Below are positions 19,382-28,188 of a stretch of 64,000 nucleotides of DNA, in pieces. Location of the stretch: positions 3,906,001 to 3,970,000 of the forward strand of contig NZ_CP087196.1 in assembly GCF_024749285.1 (NCBI RefSeq), given 5' to 3'. The notes under the pieces were generated by a model. That model had not been told where the DNA came from, did no database searches, and was given only the letters and a program-made list of their open reading frames with translations. Every line of letters starts with the position of its first letter. Within the stretch, counting starts at the first letter, position 1. This DNA comes from Pseudomonas sp. B21-015 (GTDB lineage: Bacteria; Pseudomonadota; Gammaproteobacteria; Pseudomonadales; Pseudomonadaceae). The position numbers were made by a program, and so were the translations under genes.

Positions 19382-19540
19382 GCGGAACACTTGTTGCCAC
19401 CGTGTCGGACTGATTGTGCGGCCCCGTGCGTTTCAAGACATCTCGGATAGCAAGTGAAAACGTATTTCAGCAGATTCGGTGATTCACTTTCAGAGTGTCC
19501 CTAACCAAGGAATGACCCGAGAATTCAAGGATTCAGATTG

Positions 19541-20866
19541 ATGTCAATTTCCATCGCGAGTTTCTTCTACCCTTATTCAAAGTTCCTCCATGGCGCTGCC
19601 TACAACCTGCACCAGATTTTGGAAGGCCTGGGCGTCGTGTCATCGAGCTTCACCGAGCGTGACGACGCTGGAAAGATCATCGGCGGCTACTGGTCGCCCG
19701 ATGAAGCTATGGTGATCACGCTGGGCTATCTGGTGATGCTGTCACTGCTGCTGATTCCCTTGCTGTCAGCAGCAGCCTATACGGTGGGCAAGAAGCGGGG
19801 CCTGCTCATCTTCTTCGCACTCTTGTTCCTGCCGGGTGTGTTGAACTGCCTAGGCCTATTCCCCATCATCAATTACCTGCCCACCCGTTACACCATCCAT
19901 GGTGTGGGGAACCTGGGCAGCGAGGTCGGGCTAATTCCCCTGTTGATGCTATGCGCCATCACCGGATGGGTCGTCATGGTTCTTGTCTATGACAACCTCA
20001 ACCTCACCGAACGTTTCCGCCAGATCTACGATCACTTCTGGTTCCCACTGGCCTTGGTCGCAGCGGTGTTTTTCGTGGCGGACAACGGCGCCAACGAAGA
20101 CGCCACATTGCTGAAGGGGGCGACGGCGAACATCCAGGATGCCAGCGGTTACTTGTTGGGCCAAATCAGGCGCTACGACGACTACTGTAAGGCCAATGGC
20201 TTGGATGACCTGAGGTCGTGCCAGTGGAGCCGCTATTCGCAGTGGACCTTTACACACATCAAGGAAGGCGAAGCCGGCTACTTCATCGAATTCGCACCGG
20301 ATGATTCCAAAGGGTTTTACTCCGCGAGTCGCAGGACCGTAAGCGATGAGGATGTGATCGCCATTCGCACAGAGATCGCCGAATACAATCAACGGTTGTG
20401 CCCTGTGAAGTACTTTTCCAGTGACCTCTCGAAGTCATCGCCGCTCTCCAGCACCTGTGAGTATGTCCCCCACCACTATTGCTTGGCCAAACCTGATGGT
20501 CCGCCGGGTCTTGTGGACGACGGTATCGGCAGCCACACCGTGGCCTTGGCCAGCGAATGCATCATCCCCCGGCTCGCCGCTGCCAAGCCTTACTTGAAGC
20601 AGCTGTCGGCGTTGGTCAGCCAACATGACAAAGCCAAGAATCATCGTTGGCTGTATTTCCTCGCCGTCGCTGTAGCGATCGGAGCAAAAGTGGCCCTGGC
20701 CACCACCAAGCTATGCCTGATTGATGCGCGACCTTCGGCTGACAGGCGTCGCGTCCTACGGGCTGTACGGTACCGCCTGGGCCAGTGCGTCCGTTTACTG
20801 AAGCGCCTCAGCCATTGGGCATGGTTCGCTGCAACCCGCCTATCCAAGCTGTTCAAATGGGTATAG
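19541..20866 (+). CDS. Unrecognised multi-pass membrane protein
   Basis: A 441-residue protein with no family I recognise. Hydrophobic helices lie at about 58-80 (MVITLGYLVMLSLLLIPLLSAAAY), 88-108, 128-150 and 168-185. A soluble domain of about 190 residues with several Cys follows (DDYCKANGLDDLRSCQWSRYSQW, CEYVPHHYC). A fifth helix lies near 365-385, followed by a very basic tail (DRRRVLRAVRYRLG). The soluble domain is probably periplasmic. It stands alone beside mobile-element remnants. Confidence 0.55.
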   Translation: MSISIASFFYPYSKFLHGAAYNLHQILEGLGVVSSSFTERDDAGKIIGGYWSPDEAMVITLGYLVMLSLLLIPLLSAAAYTVGKKRGLLIFFALLFLPGVLNCLGLFPIINYLPTRYTIHGVGNLGSEVGLIPLLMLCAITGWVVMVLVYDNLNLTERFRQIYDHFWFPLALVAAVFFVADNGANEDATLLKGATANIQDASGYLLGQIRRYDDYCKANGLDDLRSCQWSRYSQWTFTHIKEGEAGYFIEFAPDDSKGFYSASRRTVSDEDVIAIRTEIAEYNQRLCPVKYFSSDLSKSSPLSSTCEYVPHHYCLAKPDGPPGLVDDGIGSHTVALASECIIPRLAAAKPYLKQLSALVSQHDKAKNHRWLYFLAVAVAIGAKVALATTKLCLIDARPSADRRRVLRAVRYRLGQCVRLLKRLSHWAWFAATRLSKLFKWV

Positions 20867-21106
20867 CCCGGCCGGACTGACATTCGCGACGACATTTGCT
20901 GACCGATGCAGGAGAGGTGCGCTTGTAAAGCGCAGAAACTCGGGCACAACCGGTCTCTGGATGAAACAGCTGGCTGCGACCGGTCTGGCAGTTAGTTGAG
21001 CAGGCTATGCGGCCCGAATAACACCGGAGACGGTTGCGATCCGTCTGTTTCGAACATTTGTCTACTATTGGCCGGTCGCTGGCTTTCGCGCACGACAGCT
21101 ACCGGT

Positions 21107-21286
21107 CGATTCTGTTGAAAAAGTCGGCTTCGATTTCCACGGCAGAAAAGTACGCGCCTGAGGTTGAAATCTGTGTATTGGGCAGAAGGTTCAGGACTCG
21201 GATTTCACGTGGCAGCGTGCAAAAGAGGTGTTTTCACCCATCAATATTCGAGCGTTTTGGGAAAACCGACTTTCTCAACAGAATCG
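21107..21286. mobile_element. MITE-like non-autonomous element
   Basis: A 180-bp segment bounded by 21-bp inverted repeats (21107-21127 and 21266-21286, 20 of 21 matching). The repeats are the same sequence as the ends of the IS1182-type element at 1784-4637. It contains no gene. Its interior includes GGATTTCACGTGGCAGCG, related to sequence around that IS. It could be mobilised by the same transposase. Confidence 0.65.
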
Positions 21287-21424
21287 GCCAATAACGGACG
21301 TTCGGATCAGGCCTGCTTTCTGCTACACACGCAAAGAGCCGCCTCAGGAAGCCCTGTCCGCATTGCCAGGAAAGCACCATTTGCTACTTGGCTTGATCAG
21401 AGTGTCCATCGGCACCGGAACTTC

Positions 21425-22004
21425 TCATGCTGATTGTCTGCGCCAAGTGCCGGGTGATGTGCCGAACTGGCGTTTGAATGCGCGACTGAACGCGGCTTCA
21501 GACTCGTAGCCAACTGCAAAGCCAATTTGCGCCACATTGCCGCGACCTTCGCGCAGGTGTTGAGCCGCCACGTGCATACGCCAGAGCGTCAGGTATTGCA
21601 TCGGTGGCTGTCCGACCAATGCCGTGAATCGCTCCGCAAATACCGAGCGCGACATGCCCACTTCAAGAGCCAGGGCTTCTGCAGTCCAGCCCCCGGTTGG
21701 ACGAGCATGGAGCAGCGCCAGCGCGCGTCCAATATGCGGATCTCGCAAACCCGCCATACTTGATTCGTGAAATGCCGCCGACTTCTGGCGACTGAATAAC
21801 TTCCCTCGCCGGCATGGGCGCAATGCTCAGGTCACTGCCAAAGGAATGAGCGTCATTGCGAGGAAGCAGAACGAGTTCGCCTGCCCCCACGTCGAGGGTG
21901 GCACCACCGTCTATTCGTATTTTCATGTGCCCCGCGGCGGGTTTGACCTGGTCGGCTATCATGGGTGAGTTACTTGAAACGACCCGGTGTAGACGTTTTT
22001 GAAC
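21425..22004 (-). pseudogene. Decayed AraC-family regulator
   Basis: The C-terminal double helix-turn-helix is well preserved at 21425-21770 (RDPHIGRALALLHARPTGGW, then GMSRSVFAERFTALVGQPPMQYL and YESEAAFSRAFKRQFGTSPGTWRR). Part of the cupin_6 domain continues in another frame at about 21770-21970 (IRIDGGATLDVGAGELVLLP, NDAHSFGSDLS). The two are joined by a frameshift and probably an internal deletion. The N-terminus is replaced by a copy of the relict repeat at 22005-22035. It should not make a functional protein. Confidence 0.75.
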
Positions 22005-22035
22005 GTCCGCATAGGGTTGTGGATTCAACCGGTGG
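22005..22035. repeat. Relict dispersed repeat at the broken end of the AraC gene
   Basis: GGGTTGTGGATTCAACCGGT matches 12631-12650 exactly. Its position at the point where the AraC gene loses its N-terminus suggests it marks the breakpoint. Confidence 0.5.
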
Positions 22036-22049
22036 ACGCAACAGGCTGC

Positions 22050-22394
22050 TTACTCTTGCCTGACAATATCGACCGAGATCTCCACCGCCGCAATCGTGCC
22101 TCTGTTCTCAAGCCAGTGTGTGGTGTTCCTGTCCTCGGGCCAACCCACGCCCGGCCCATAATCCGTGGCGACGCCATTTCGATGGTCAGTGATCGTTCCT
22201 TGCAGGATGTAAACGGTGCCGGGTCTGTCTTTATGGTTGTGAATCGGCCCGAAGACGCCTCCAGGCTCGATGGTCACCATGCGCATTCTAAGTTGGCGCC
22301 CTGCCATGCCCTCGATCTCAGGGCCGAGGTCAACCGTTGCAAGTAACTTCACCGCAACACCTTTCGTTTCAGGTGCCACCTGTTCGTTGCTCAT
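22050..22394 (-). CDS. Cupin-domain protein
   Basis: A 114-residue single cupin from ATG 22394 with GAGGAG upstream. The metal-binding pattern is visible in GGVFGPIHNHKDRPGTVYILQGT (His, His, Glu-like positions) and later THWLENRG. It may be an isomerase, a dioxygenase-like enzyme or a binding protein. It lies in the same direction as the VOC gene at 22950 and just after the broken AraC gene. Confidence 0.75.
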   Translation of the reverse strand: MSNEQVAPETKGVAVKLLATVDLGPEIEGMAGRQLRMRMVTIEPGGVFGPIHNHKDRPGTVYILQGTITDHRNGVATDYGPGVGWPEDRNTTHWLENRGTIAAVEISVDIVRQE

Positions 22395-22470
22395 AGTGCT
22401 CTCCTCTCTGAACATACAGCGCCTGAAATCCACCCGACAACGGTCGCAGCCAAGCCCTGAGCGACGCTGG

Positions 22471-22950
22471 TTAACGCTCCAGAGCCGCTTCGATCGCTGC
22501 GATGTCGATCTTTGTCATCCCCATCATGGCGTCGAACGCGCGCTTGGCCGCCGCTCGATCAGGATTGGTTATCGCAGCCGTCAGAACGCGTGGCGTGATC
22601 TGCCACGACAGTCCCCACGGGTCCTTGCACCAGCCGCATACGCTTTCCTGGCCGCCGTTTCCAACAATCGCGCTCCACAAGCGGTCGGTTTCTGCCTGAT
22701 CGTCGGTCGCCACCTGGAACGAGAAAGCCTCGTTGTGCTTGATACCCGGCCCGCCGTTCAGCCCGAGACAAGGGATGCCCATCACCGTGAATTCGACCGT
22801 CAAGACATCGCCCTGTTTGCCCGCCGGATAGTCGCCAGGCGCGCGAAGGACAGCCCCCACAGCACTGTCCGGGAACGTCTCGGCGTAGAACTTCGCAGCG
22901 TCCAGCGCGGTGCCGTCGTACCAGAGGCAAATCGTGTTCTTGCTGATCAT
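22471..22950 (-). CDS. VOC-family protein (PhnB/3-dmu-9-3-mt type)
   Basis: A 159-residue glyoxalase-fold protein from ATG 22950, with GGAGAAC upstream. It begins NTICLWYDGTALDAAKFYAETFPDS and contains FTVMGIPCLGLNGGPGIKHNEAFSFQV and CGWCKDPWGLSWQITPR, the signature of the PhnB-like 3-demethylubiquinone-methyltransferase-type group. Despite that label these proteins are not shown to methylate ubiquinone. Function unknown. Confidence 0.82.
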   Translation of the reverse strand: MISKNTICLWYDGTALDAAKFYAETFPDSAVGAVLRAPGDYPAGKQGDVLTVEFTVMGIPCLGLNGGPGIKHNEAFSFQVATDDQAETDRLWSAIVGNGGQESVCGWCKDPWGLSWQITPRVLTAAITNPDRAAAKRAFDAMMGMTKIDIAAIEAALER

Positions 22951-23084
22951 CCTGGTTCTCCAGAATCGGGACTGATACATGCATTCTAGCAGCGCAGGTA
23001 ACCGGACGATTTCGGCAACATCGCGCTCGAAGGCACCACAACCCCATGGGCAAACCCGATCATAGCGCTCTATGATTGAACCCC

Positions 23085-23486
23085 ATGACGACCTCTCTTC
23101 CGATCCGCCAACCCTGCCCTCCCGGTGCCTGCATCTGCGAGCGTGAGCAGCTGCTGGAAACCCCCGGCACGGACCTGCGCATCCTGAGCCTGACCCAGTC
23201 GGAAGAGAAGCGCCTGATCGAACGCCTGGAAAACCTCCAGAGCCTGAGCGACCTCGAGCGTCTGCAACGCCGGATGTACGAGCAGTTGGGCCTGCGCGTG
23301 GAGATCGTTCCGGGCTTCAATGAAGTGCGCACCATGCGCGGCATCAACATCACCCTCGGCGAACTGCCGGGCCTGTGCCGTAAAACCCGTCAGTCGATCC
23401 CGGCGGCAATTCGTCGAGGGCTGGAGAAGCATCCGGAAGTCGCCTACGAGCTGCTCAATGCCAACGACTTGTTGCGTGATGCCTGA
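23085..23486 (+). CDS. Conserved hypothetical protein with a CPPGACIC motif
   Basis: A 133-residue protein from ATG 23085. The N-terminus carries a Cys cluster (PCPPGACICEREQLL) that could bind metal. A helical region rich in charge follows (SLTQSEEKRLIERLENLQSL, LERLQRRMYEQL), then VEIVPGFNEVRTMRGINITLGELPGLCRKTRQSIPAAIRRGLE. Family not identified. Confidence 0.65.
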   Translation: MTTSLPIRQPCPPGACICEREQLLETPGTDLRILSLTQSEEKRLIERLENLQSLSDLERLQRRMYEQLGLRVEIVPGFNEVRTMRGINITLGELPGLCRKTRQSIPAAIRRGLEKHPEVAYELLNANDLLRDA

Positions 23487-23698
23487 TGGCTTGCTCCGTT
23501 ATCCCGATACGTTCGCTCGAATGCCCTGAAACAGGATCAGCGGTCGCACGCGCGACACGGTCCGCTGCTATGCCTTCTGATGGGAGAACAGGTTTCAGGC
23601 CAGCCAGGACGGAGCTGGAAACTCAGGCGTGACCGTGGCCCCGGCGCCAGCCAGGAACGCGAAGATAAAAGGTGCCAGTCCGTAGCAGGAGGTGGCAG

Positions 23699-23980
23699 AT
23701 GTTATTCATGGTCCGTTGGTCCATCAGTCCGCAACAACGTAACAGCGCGATCGAACGTTTTCTCAAGACCGGTGGCGCCCCACCCGCAGGCGTCACCATG
23801 CTGGGGCGCTGGCATGCCGTCGGCGGCTCCAGCGGTGTGGGCATTGCCGAGGCCAGTGATCCGGTGGCGATTCAGAAGTGGGTGCTGGAATGGAGCGACC
23901 TGATGAACATGGAAGTCCACGCCGCATTGACCGATGAACAGGTGGCGCCGCTGCTCGCAGCCGCGGTCGGCAAGCAATAG
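23699..23980 (+). CDS. DUF3303-family protein
   Basis: A 93-residue protein from ATG 23699, with GGAGG 8 nt upstream. MLFMVRWSISPQQRNSAIERFLKTGG and GVTMLGRWHAVGGSSGVGIAEASD, followed by WSDLMNMEVHAALTDEQV, match the small ferredoxin-like DUF3303 family. Function unknown. It converges on ligD across a terminator. Confidence 0.75.
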   Translation: MLFMVRWSISPQQRNSAIERFLKTGGAPPAGVTMLGRWHAVGGSSGVGIAEASDPVAIQKWVLEWSDLMNMEVHAALTDEQVAPLLAAAVGKQ

Positions 23981-23987
23981 TCGTCCA

Positions 23988-24015
23988 GGCGGCGAGTGCC
24001 TCTCGCCGCCTTCCT
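23988..24015. terminator. Terminator between convergent genes
   Basis: AGGCGGCGAG pairs with CTCGCCGCCT around a 4-nt loop, followed by TCCTG. It lies between the DUF3303 gene and ligD and may serve both. Confidence 0.65.
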
Positions 24016-24024
24016 GCTGATTCA

Positions 24025-26580
24025 CTACGTTTTCATCCCGATCCGCCGCCGCATCTCGGCGGTAATCGTCTGCCGGGTTTTCTTCAGGTCGGCCCAGGGT
24101 TCATCGCCCACCTCGGCCAGGCGCTCATGCACAGTGTGCAGGTTCCACTGATTGGCGCCCTTGAGCTCGGCCACTTCTTCGCGAAAGACCGGCACCGACA
24201 CCGGCAGCCCTTCGCGGGTGCGCACGGCGTAGGCGCAAATCGTGGTGGCGCCCAGGCCGTTGCGCAGGTAATCGATGAAGATGCGCCCAACCCGGTTTTT
24301 CGGCCCCGACACCGCAGAAAAACGTTCCGGCAGCAACTTGGCCATGTGGCTGACAATCGCGTGGCTGAAGTCCTTGACCTCGTCCCAACCGTGCTTGCGG
24401 GTCAGCGGTACGACCAGGTGAATCCCCTTGCCGCCGCTGGTCTTGAGAAACGCCTTGAGCCCCAGCTCATCCAGCACCGTGAGGGTCAGCCGAGTCGCTT
24501 CAATCATGCTCTTCCAGGGCAGCGCCGGGTCCGGGTCAAGGTCGAGGACGAAGCGGTCGGGTTTGTCCAGATCGACCGATGTGGCGTTCCAGGTGTGCAG
24601 CTCCACCGTGCCCATCTGCACCGCGCCGATCAGGGCTTTGGCGTTGTTGATGACCATCATCGGTTGGCCCGTCAGTGCCTTGTCCAGGATGGCGATTCCG
24701 GGAATGGCCAGACGCTCTGAGTTTTTCTGAAAGAACAATTCGCCGGCGATGCCGTCCGGTGCACGCACCAGCGCCACCGGCCGGTCCTTGAGCTGCGGCA
24801 GGATCCACTCGGCGACGCTGGTGTAATACTCCGCCAGTTGCATCTTGGTGGTACCGCTGCTGGCATCGATCACCCGATCCGGGTGCGTAATGCGCACTTT
24901 GCCCTGCCCCAGGCCGACTTGTGAGGGTGCGGGTGCGTCTTGGGCGGTTGTCTTTTTAGCGGCTGCAGTTTTCATGGCTTTCGCACGCTCCTCGGTGATG
25001 CCTTCAGCAGGCTTGTCCTCACGTAGCCCATGGAACACGGCCTGGCGTACCGAGCCGTCCTTGGTCATCTCGGCAAAAGCCACTTCCGCCAGCAGAACGG
25101 GTTTGAGCCAATGCACACCCTTGGCTTCACCACCGGTGGGCGGGTTGACCACCGACGGCTTTTTCGTCTGCAGCGGCTTCAGTTGTTCGTAAAGACGCTT
25201 GAGGGTCGCCTCGTTGAACCCGGTGCCGACCTTGCCCGCATAGCGCAAACCGCCGCTGTCGCGGTCGTGCAGCCCCAGCAACAACGCGCCAAAGGCACTG
25301 CGAGAGCCTTGGGGATTGGTGAAGCCGACCACGACGAATTCCTGTCGATGCTTGCACTTGAGTTTGATCCAGTCACTGCTGCGTCGGGACACGTAAGGTG
25401 AACCCAGGCGCTTGCCGATCAGCCCTTCCATCTGCATTTTGCAGGCGCTGCTGAGCAACGCCTCCGGGGATTCGCCGAAGGCGTCGGAGAATCGCAATTG
25501 CGGGTTTTCATTGGGCTTGAGCACGGTCGCCAGTGCGGCCCTGCGCTCTTCGACGGGCACTTCGCGCAGGTCCACGCCATTGAGGTAGGGCACATCGAAG
25601 AGGTAGTAGACGATATTCCCGCTACGGCCGGTATCGAACGCGTTTTGCAGCGCCTGAAAATCCGGAACGCCCTGCTCGTTCGCCACCACCATTTCGCCGT
25701 CGAGCCAGGCCGATTCCAGCCCCAATGCCGCCAACGCCTTGGCTTGCCCGGGCAATTTGTGGGTCCAGTCGTGACCGTTGCGAGTGAAGAGTTTGACCTC
25801 ATCGTGGTCGATGCGCGCCATGACCCGGTAGCCGTCGAACTTGACCTCGTAGCTCCATTCGCCATCCGGAGCGGATTCGACCAGCGTTGCCAATTCGGGT
25901 TTGATCAGCTCCGGTAGCCAGGCTTTGCGGGCGCCCGTCAGTTGTGGCGACTTGTCCTTGAGCGCCCTCGCCGCTGGCTTTTTGACGGGATCGGGTTTCG
26001 ACTTGGCGACGATGGCGCGGTCACTGAGCACGCTGTCGGGCTCGGCGGCGACCACGTCATATTCGCTTTCAGGTCTGGCCGCGCTGTCCTGATGCTTGAT
26101 CAGAAACCATTGCTCCTGCTTGCCCGGCATGTGCGTGCGCACGAGGTTCCACAGGCCGCCGAGTTTTTCCCCTAGCAGCTCGAATTTCAGTCGTCCCTTG
26201 GCGTATGCCTTGGCCGGATCATCCTGGGGAATCCACACCCCGCGGTCCCAGACGATCACCTCGCCGGCGCCGTAATGCCCTTCGGGAATGGTGCCCTCGA
26301 ACGTGGCGTAATCGAGTGGATGGTCTTCGACGTGAATCGCCAGGCGCTTGACCTTGGGGTCCAGCGACGGGCCTTTCGGCACAGCCCAACTTTTCAGCGC
26401 GCCATCGAGTTCCAGGCGAAAGTCATAGTGCAGGTGCGAGGCGTCATGTTTCTGAATGCAGAACTGCAGCGCATGCGCTTTGCCTTGTCGCCGGCCTTTG
26501 GCGGGTTTGGAAACACCGGCAGGCTCTGGACTTTTTTCGAAGTTCCTCATGTTGTTGTACTTTTCGAGCGGCTTGTCCAT
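24025..26580 (-). CDS. ligD: DNA ligase D (bacterial NHEJ)
   Basis: Three-domain enzyme of 851 residues from ATG 26580, with GGAGGG upstream. It begins with the 3'-phosphoesterase domain (about 25-180: FCIQKHDASHLHYDFRLELDG, GTIPEGHYGAGEV). The ATP-dependent ligase domain (about 215-520) follows, with nucleophile Lys in VKFDGYRVMARID. The primase-polymerase domain (about 555-840) comes last, with the metal-binding DLDPD in FVLDLDPDPALPWKSM and the later TSGGKGIHLVVPL. It repairs double-strand breaks with Ku, mainly in stationary phase. No ku gene is in this window. Confidence 0.95.
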   Translation of the reverse strand: MDKPLEKYNNMRNFEKSPEPAGVSKPAKGRRQGKAHALQFCIQKHDASHLHYDFRLELDGALKSWAVPKGPSLDPKVKRLAIHVEDHPLDYATFEGTIPEGHYGAGEVIVWDRGVWIPQDDPAKAYAKGRLKFELLGEKLGGLWNLVRTHMPGKQEQWFLIKHQDSAARPESEYDVVAAEPDSVLSDRAIVAKSKPDPVKKPAARALKDKSPQLTGARKAWLPELIKPELATLVESAPDGEWSYEVKFDGYRVMARIDHDEVKLFTRNGHDWTHKLPGQAKALAALGLESAWLDGEMVVANEQGVPDFQALQNAFDTGRSGNIVYYLFDVPYLNGVDLREVPVEERRAALATVLKPNENPQLRFSDAFGESPEALLSSACKMQMEGLIGKRLGSPYVSRRSSDWIKLKCKHRQEFVVVGFTNPQGSRSAFGALLLGLHDRDSGGLRYAGKVGTGFNEATLKRLYEQLKPLQTKKPSVVNPPTGGEAKGVHWLKPVLLAEVAFAEMTKDGSVRQAVFHGLREDKPAEGITEERAKAMKTAAAKKTTAQDAPAPSQVGLGQGKVRITHPDRVIDASSGTTKMQLAEYYTSVAEWILPQLKDRPVALVRAPDGIAGELFFQKNSERLAIPGIAILDKALTGQPMMVINNAKALIGAVQMGTVELHTWNATSVDLDKPDRFVLDLDPDPALPWKSMIEATRLTLTVLDELGLKAFLKTSGGKGIHLVVPLTRKHGWDEVKDFSHAIVSHMAKLLPERFSAVSGPKNRVGRIFIDYLRNGLGATTICAYAVRTREGLPVSVPVFREEVAELKGANQWNLHTVHERLAEVGDEPWADLKKTRQTITAEMRRRIGMKT

Positions 26581-26689
26581 GGCGCCCTCCACAGGGTTTA
26601 TGACTGAATCAAACCGTTATAGTCATGAGACCCCGGATGAGTGCGCGAAGGTTCAGTAGCCTTGCAAAACTTGCCCCGTGGTTCCGCCA

Positions 26690-26726
26690 AACGACAAGGC
26701 CCGGCGATTGGCCGGGCCTTGTCGTT
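26690..26726. terminator. Terminator of the biosynthetic operon
   Basis: A perfect 16-bp stem (26690-26705 with 26711-26726, around a 5-nt loop) built on AAGGCCCGGC/GCCGGGCCTT. It lies 30 bp past the stop of the LysE-family gene, the last gene of the minus-strand operon, and also separates it from ligD. Confidence 0.85.
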
Positions 26727-26755
26727 GCAGGGCTTGCGAAACACTCGCTTTTTTA

Positions 26756-27391
26756 TCAGGTGAGCGGTTTGCGCAGCAGGATATCGACCGCGAAGACGCC
26801 CAGGACGGTCCCGGACACCCAGCGTTGGGTGCGCATGGCAGAGGGTCGCGTGGCCAGATATCCGCTGACCCGGGAGGCGGCGAGGACGATCATGCCGTTC
26901 ACTGTGACGGCAATGGTGATCTGTACCAGCCCCATCTGGATGAATTGCTGGAAGGTAGACCCTGCGGAAGGGTCGATGAACTGGGGAATCAGCGCGGAAT
27001 ACATCAGCGCAATCTTCGGATTCAGCAGGTTCGTCACCAGCCCCATCGTGAACAGCCGTCTCGGCGAGTGAGGTGGCAGTTCGCGCGCCTCGAAGGGGGA
27101 GGTCCCCCTGGGCTTCAGCATGTTCCAGGCCAGGTAGCCCAGATAGAATGCGCCTGCGATCCTGACGAAATCGTAGGCCACTGGCACCGCCTTGAACAAG
27201 GCCGCCAGCCCCAGTCCCGCAGCCAGCAGGTAGCACACGAAGCCTAGCGCCACACCCGCCAGCGAAATCATCCCGGCCAGCCGCCCTTGGGAAATCGCCC
27301 GCGAGGTCAGGTAGACCATATTGGGACCCGGTGTCAGAACCATGCCCAAGGAGATGATGGCCACACCGGCCAGGTTTTCCAGCGCCATCAT
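26756..27391 (-). CDS. LysE-family exporter, last gene of the biosynthetic operon
   Basis: Six-helix amino-acid exporter of 211 residues. Typical LysE/RhtB features are MVLTPGPNMVYLTSRAISQG near the N-terminus and FTMGLVTNLLNPKIALMYSALIPQF in the middle. Its ATG (27391) shares one base with the stop of the preceding SDR gene (TAATG), so the two are translationally coupled. LysE-type exporters also accompany amino-acid toxin clusters such as amb for methoxyvinylglycine. Here it probably exports the pathway product and protects the cell. Confidence 0.85.
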   Translation of the reverse strand: MMALENLAGVAIISLGMVLTPGPNMVYLTSRAISQGRLAGMISLAGVALGFVCYLLAAGLGLAALFKAVPVAYDFVRIAGAFYLGYLAWNMLKPRGTSPFEARELPPHSPRRLFTMGLVTNLLNPKIALMYSALIPQFIDPSAGSTFQQFIQMGLVQITIAVTVNGMIVLAASRVSGYLATRPSAMRTQRWVSGTVLGVFAVDILLRKPLT

Positions 27392-28188
27392 TAGCGTGCT
27401 CCTTCATTCAAAGGGGATTTGTCGGCCCGCTGCGGCTCGAGCCAGCCGAGACTGCCGCGGAACAGCGCATGCTGAGCGCGCTGTGCCACTGGCCGAACCA
27501 CGATTTCGTCGACATTGACATGGGCGGGTTGATCGGCAACCCAAGCCACAACCTGGGCGACATCGTCCGCGCTCAAAGGCCGGTCGACATCATTGTAGAT
27601 GGCGCTGACCCGTTCGGCGTCGCCGCGAAAACGATTCAAGGAAAACTCTGGCGTATGCACCATCCCGGGAAGCACCTCGGTGATGCGCACCGGTACGCCC
27701 TTCATCTCCAGTCGCAAGGAATGGGTCAGCGCGCGCTGAGCACTCTTGGCCGCGCAATAGCCGCCTCCCCCCTCATAACCGGCTAGCGCAGCCGTAGAGG
27801 TAATATTGACGATGCACCCTTGGGATGCAATGAGCCGAGGCAACATCAGTTGGGTCATCCGCAAAGTCCCCAGTACGTTGCTGTTGAACATGTTCGTCCA
27901 ATCCTCGGCACTGGCCGTGTCTACCGCATCCAGGCCGATCGCACCGCCCGCACAGTTGACTAGAAGATCGCACTCGCAAATCTGCACCAAGTCCTCTTCT
28001 CGCGCTTGTGTCACATCCAGCAAAATGGCGTGTCCGCCGGTTTCGCCGGCAATCCGCTCGAGCCGATCCCCCCTGCGCGCCACAAGGAATACCCGCCAGC
28101 CACGACTGGCCAAGGTACGGCCGCATGCCTCGCCAATACCACTGCTGGCACCTGTAACAACGGCTGTTTTCAAGATTGAGCCCCCCAT
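27391..28188 (-). CDS. Short-chain dehydrogenase/reductase
   Basis: A 265-residue NAD(P)-dependent oxidoreductase. The Rossmann motif is TAVVTGASSGIGEACGRTLA. LLVNCAGGAIGLD follows, then catalytic Ser in IVNITSTAALAG and Tyr-x3-Lys in GGYCAAKSAQRAL. VLPGMVHTPEF and the overall pattern resemble YdfG-type 3-hydroxy acid dehydrogenases, which oxidise serine-like substrates. Its start overlaps the end of the upstream ATP-grasp gene by 19 nt. Inferred to oxidise or reduce an intermediate of the operon's product. Confidence 0.85.
   Translation of the reverse strand: MGGSILKTAVVTGASSGIGEACGRTLASRGWRVFLVARRGDRLERIAGETGGHAILLDVTQAREEDLVQICECDLLVNCAGGAIGLDAVDTASAEDWTNMFNSNVLGTLRMTQLMLPRLIASQGCIVNITSTAALAGYEGGGGYCAAKSAQRALTHSLRLEMKGVPVRITEVLPGMVHTPEFSLNRFRGDAERVSAIYNDVDRPLSADDVAQVVAWVADQPAHVNVDEIVVRPVAQRAQHALFRGSLGWLEPQRADKSPLNEGAR

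Noticed and set aside
23988..24015. Possible small RNA between the DUF3303 gene and ligD
   Set aside because: The hairpin is fully explained as a shared terminator of convergent genes.
24025..26580. ku gene expected beside ligD
   Set aside because: Checked both sides; neither the DUF3303 protein nor the 133-residue CPPGACIC protein resembles Ku.
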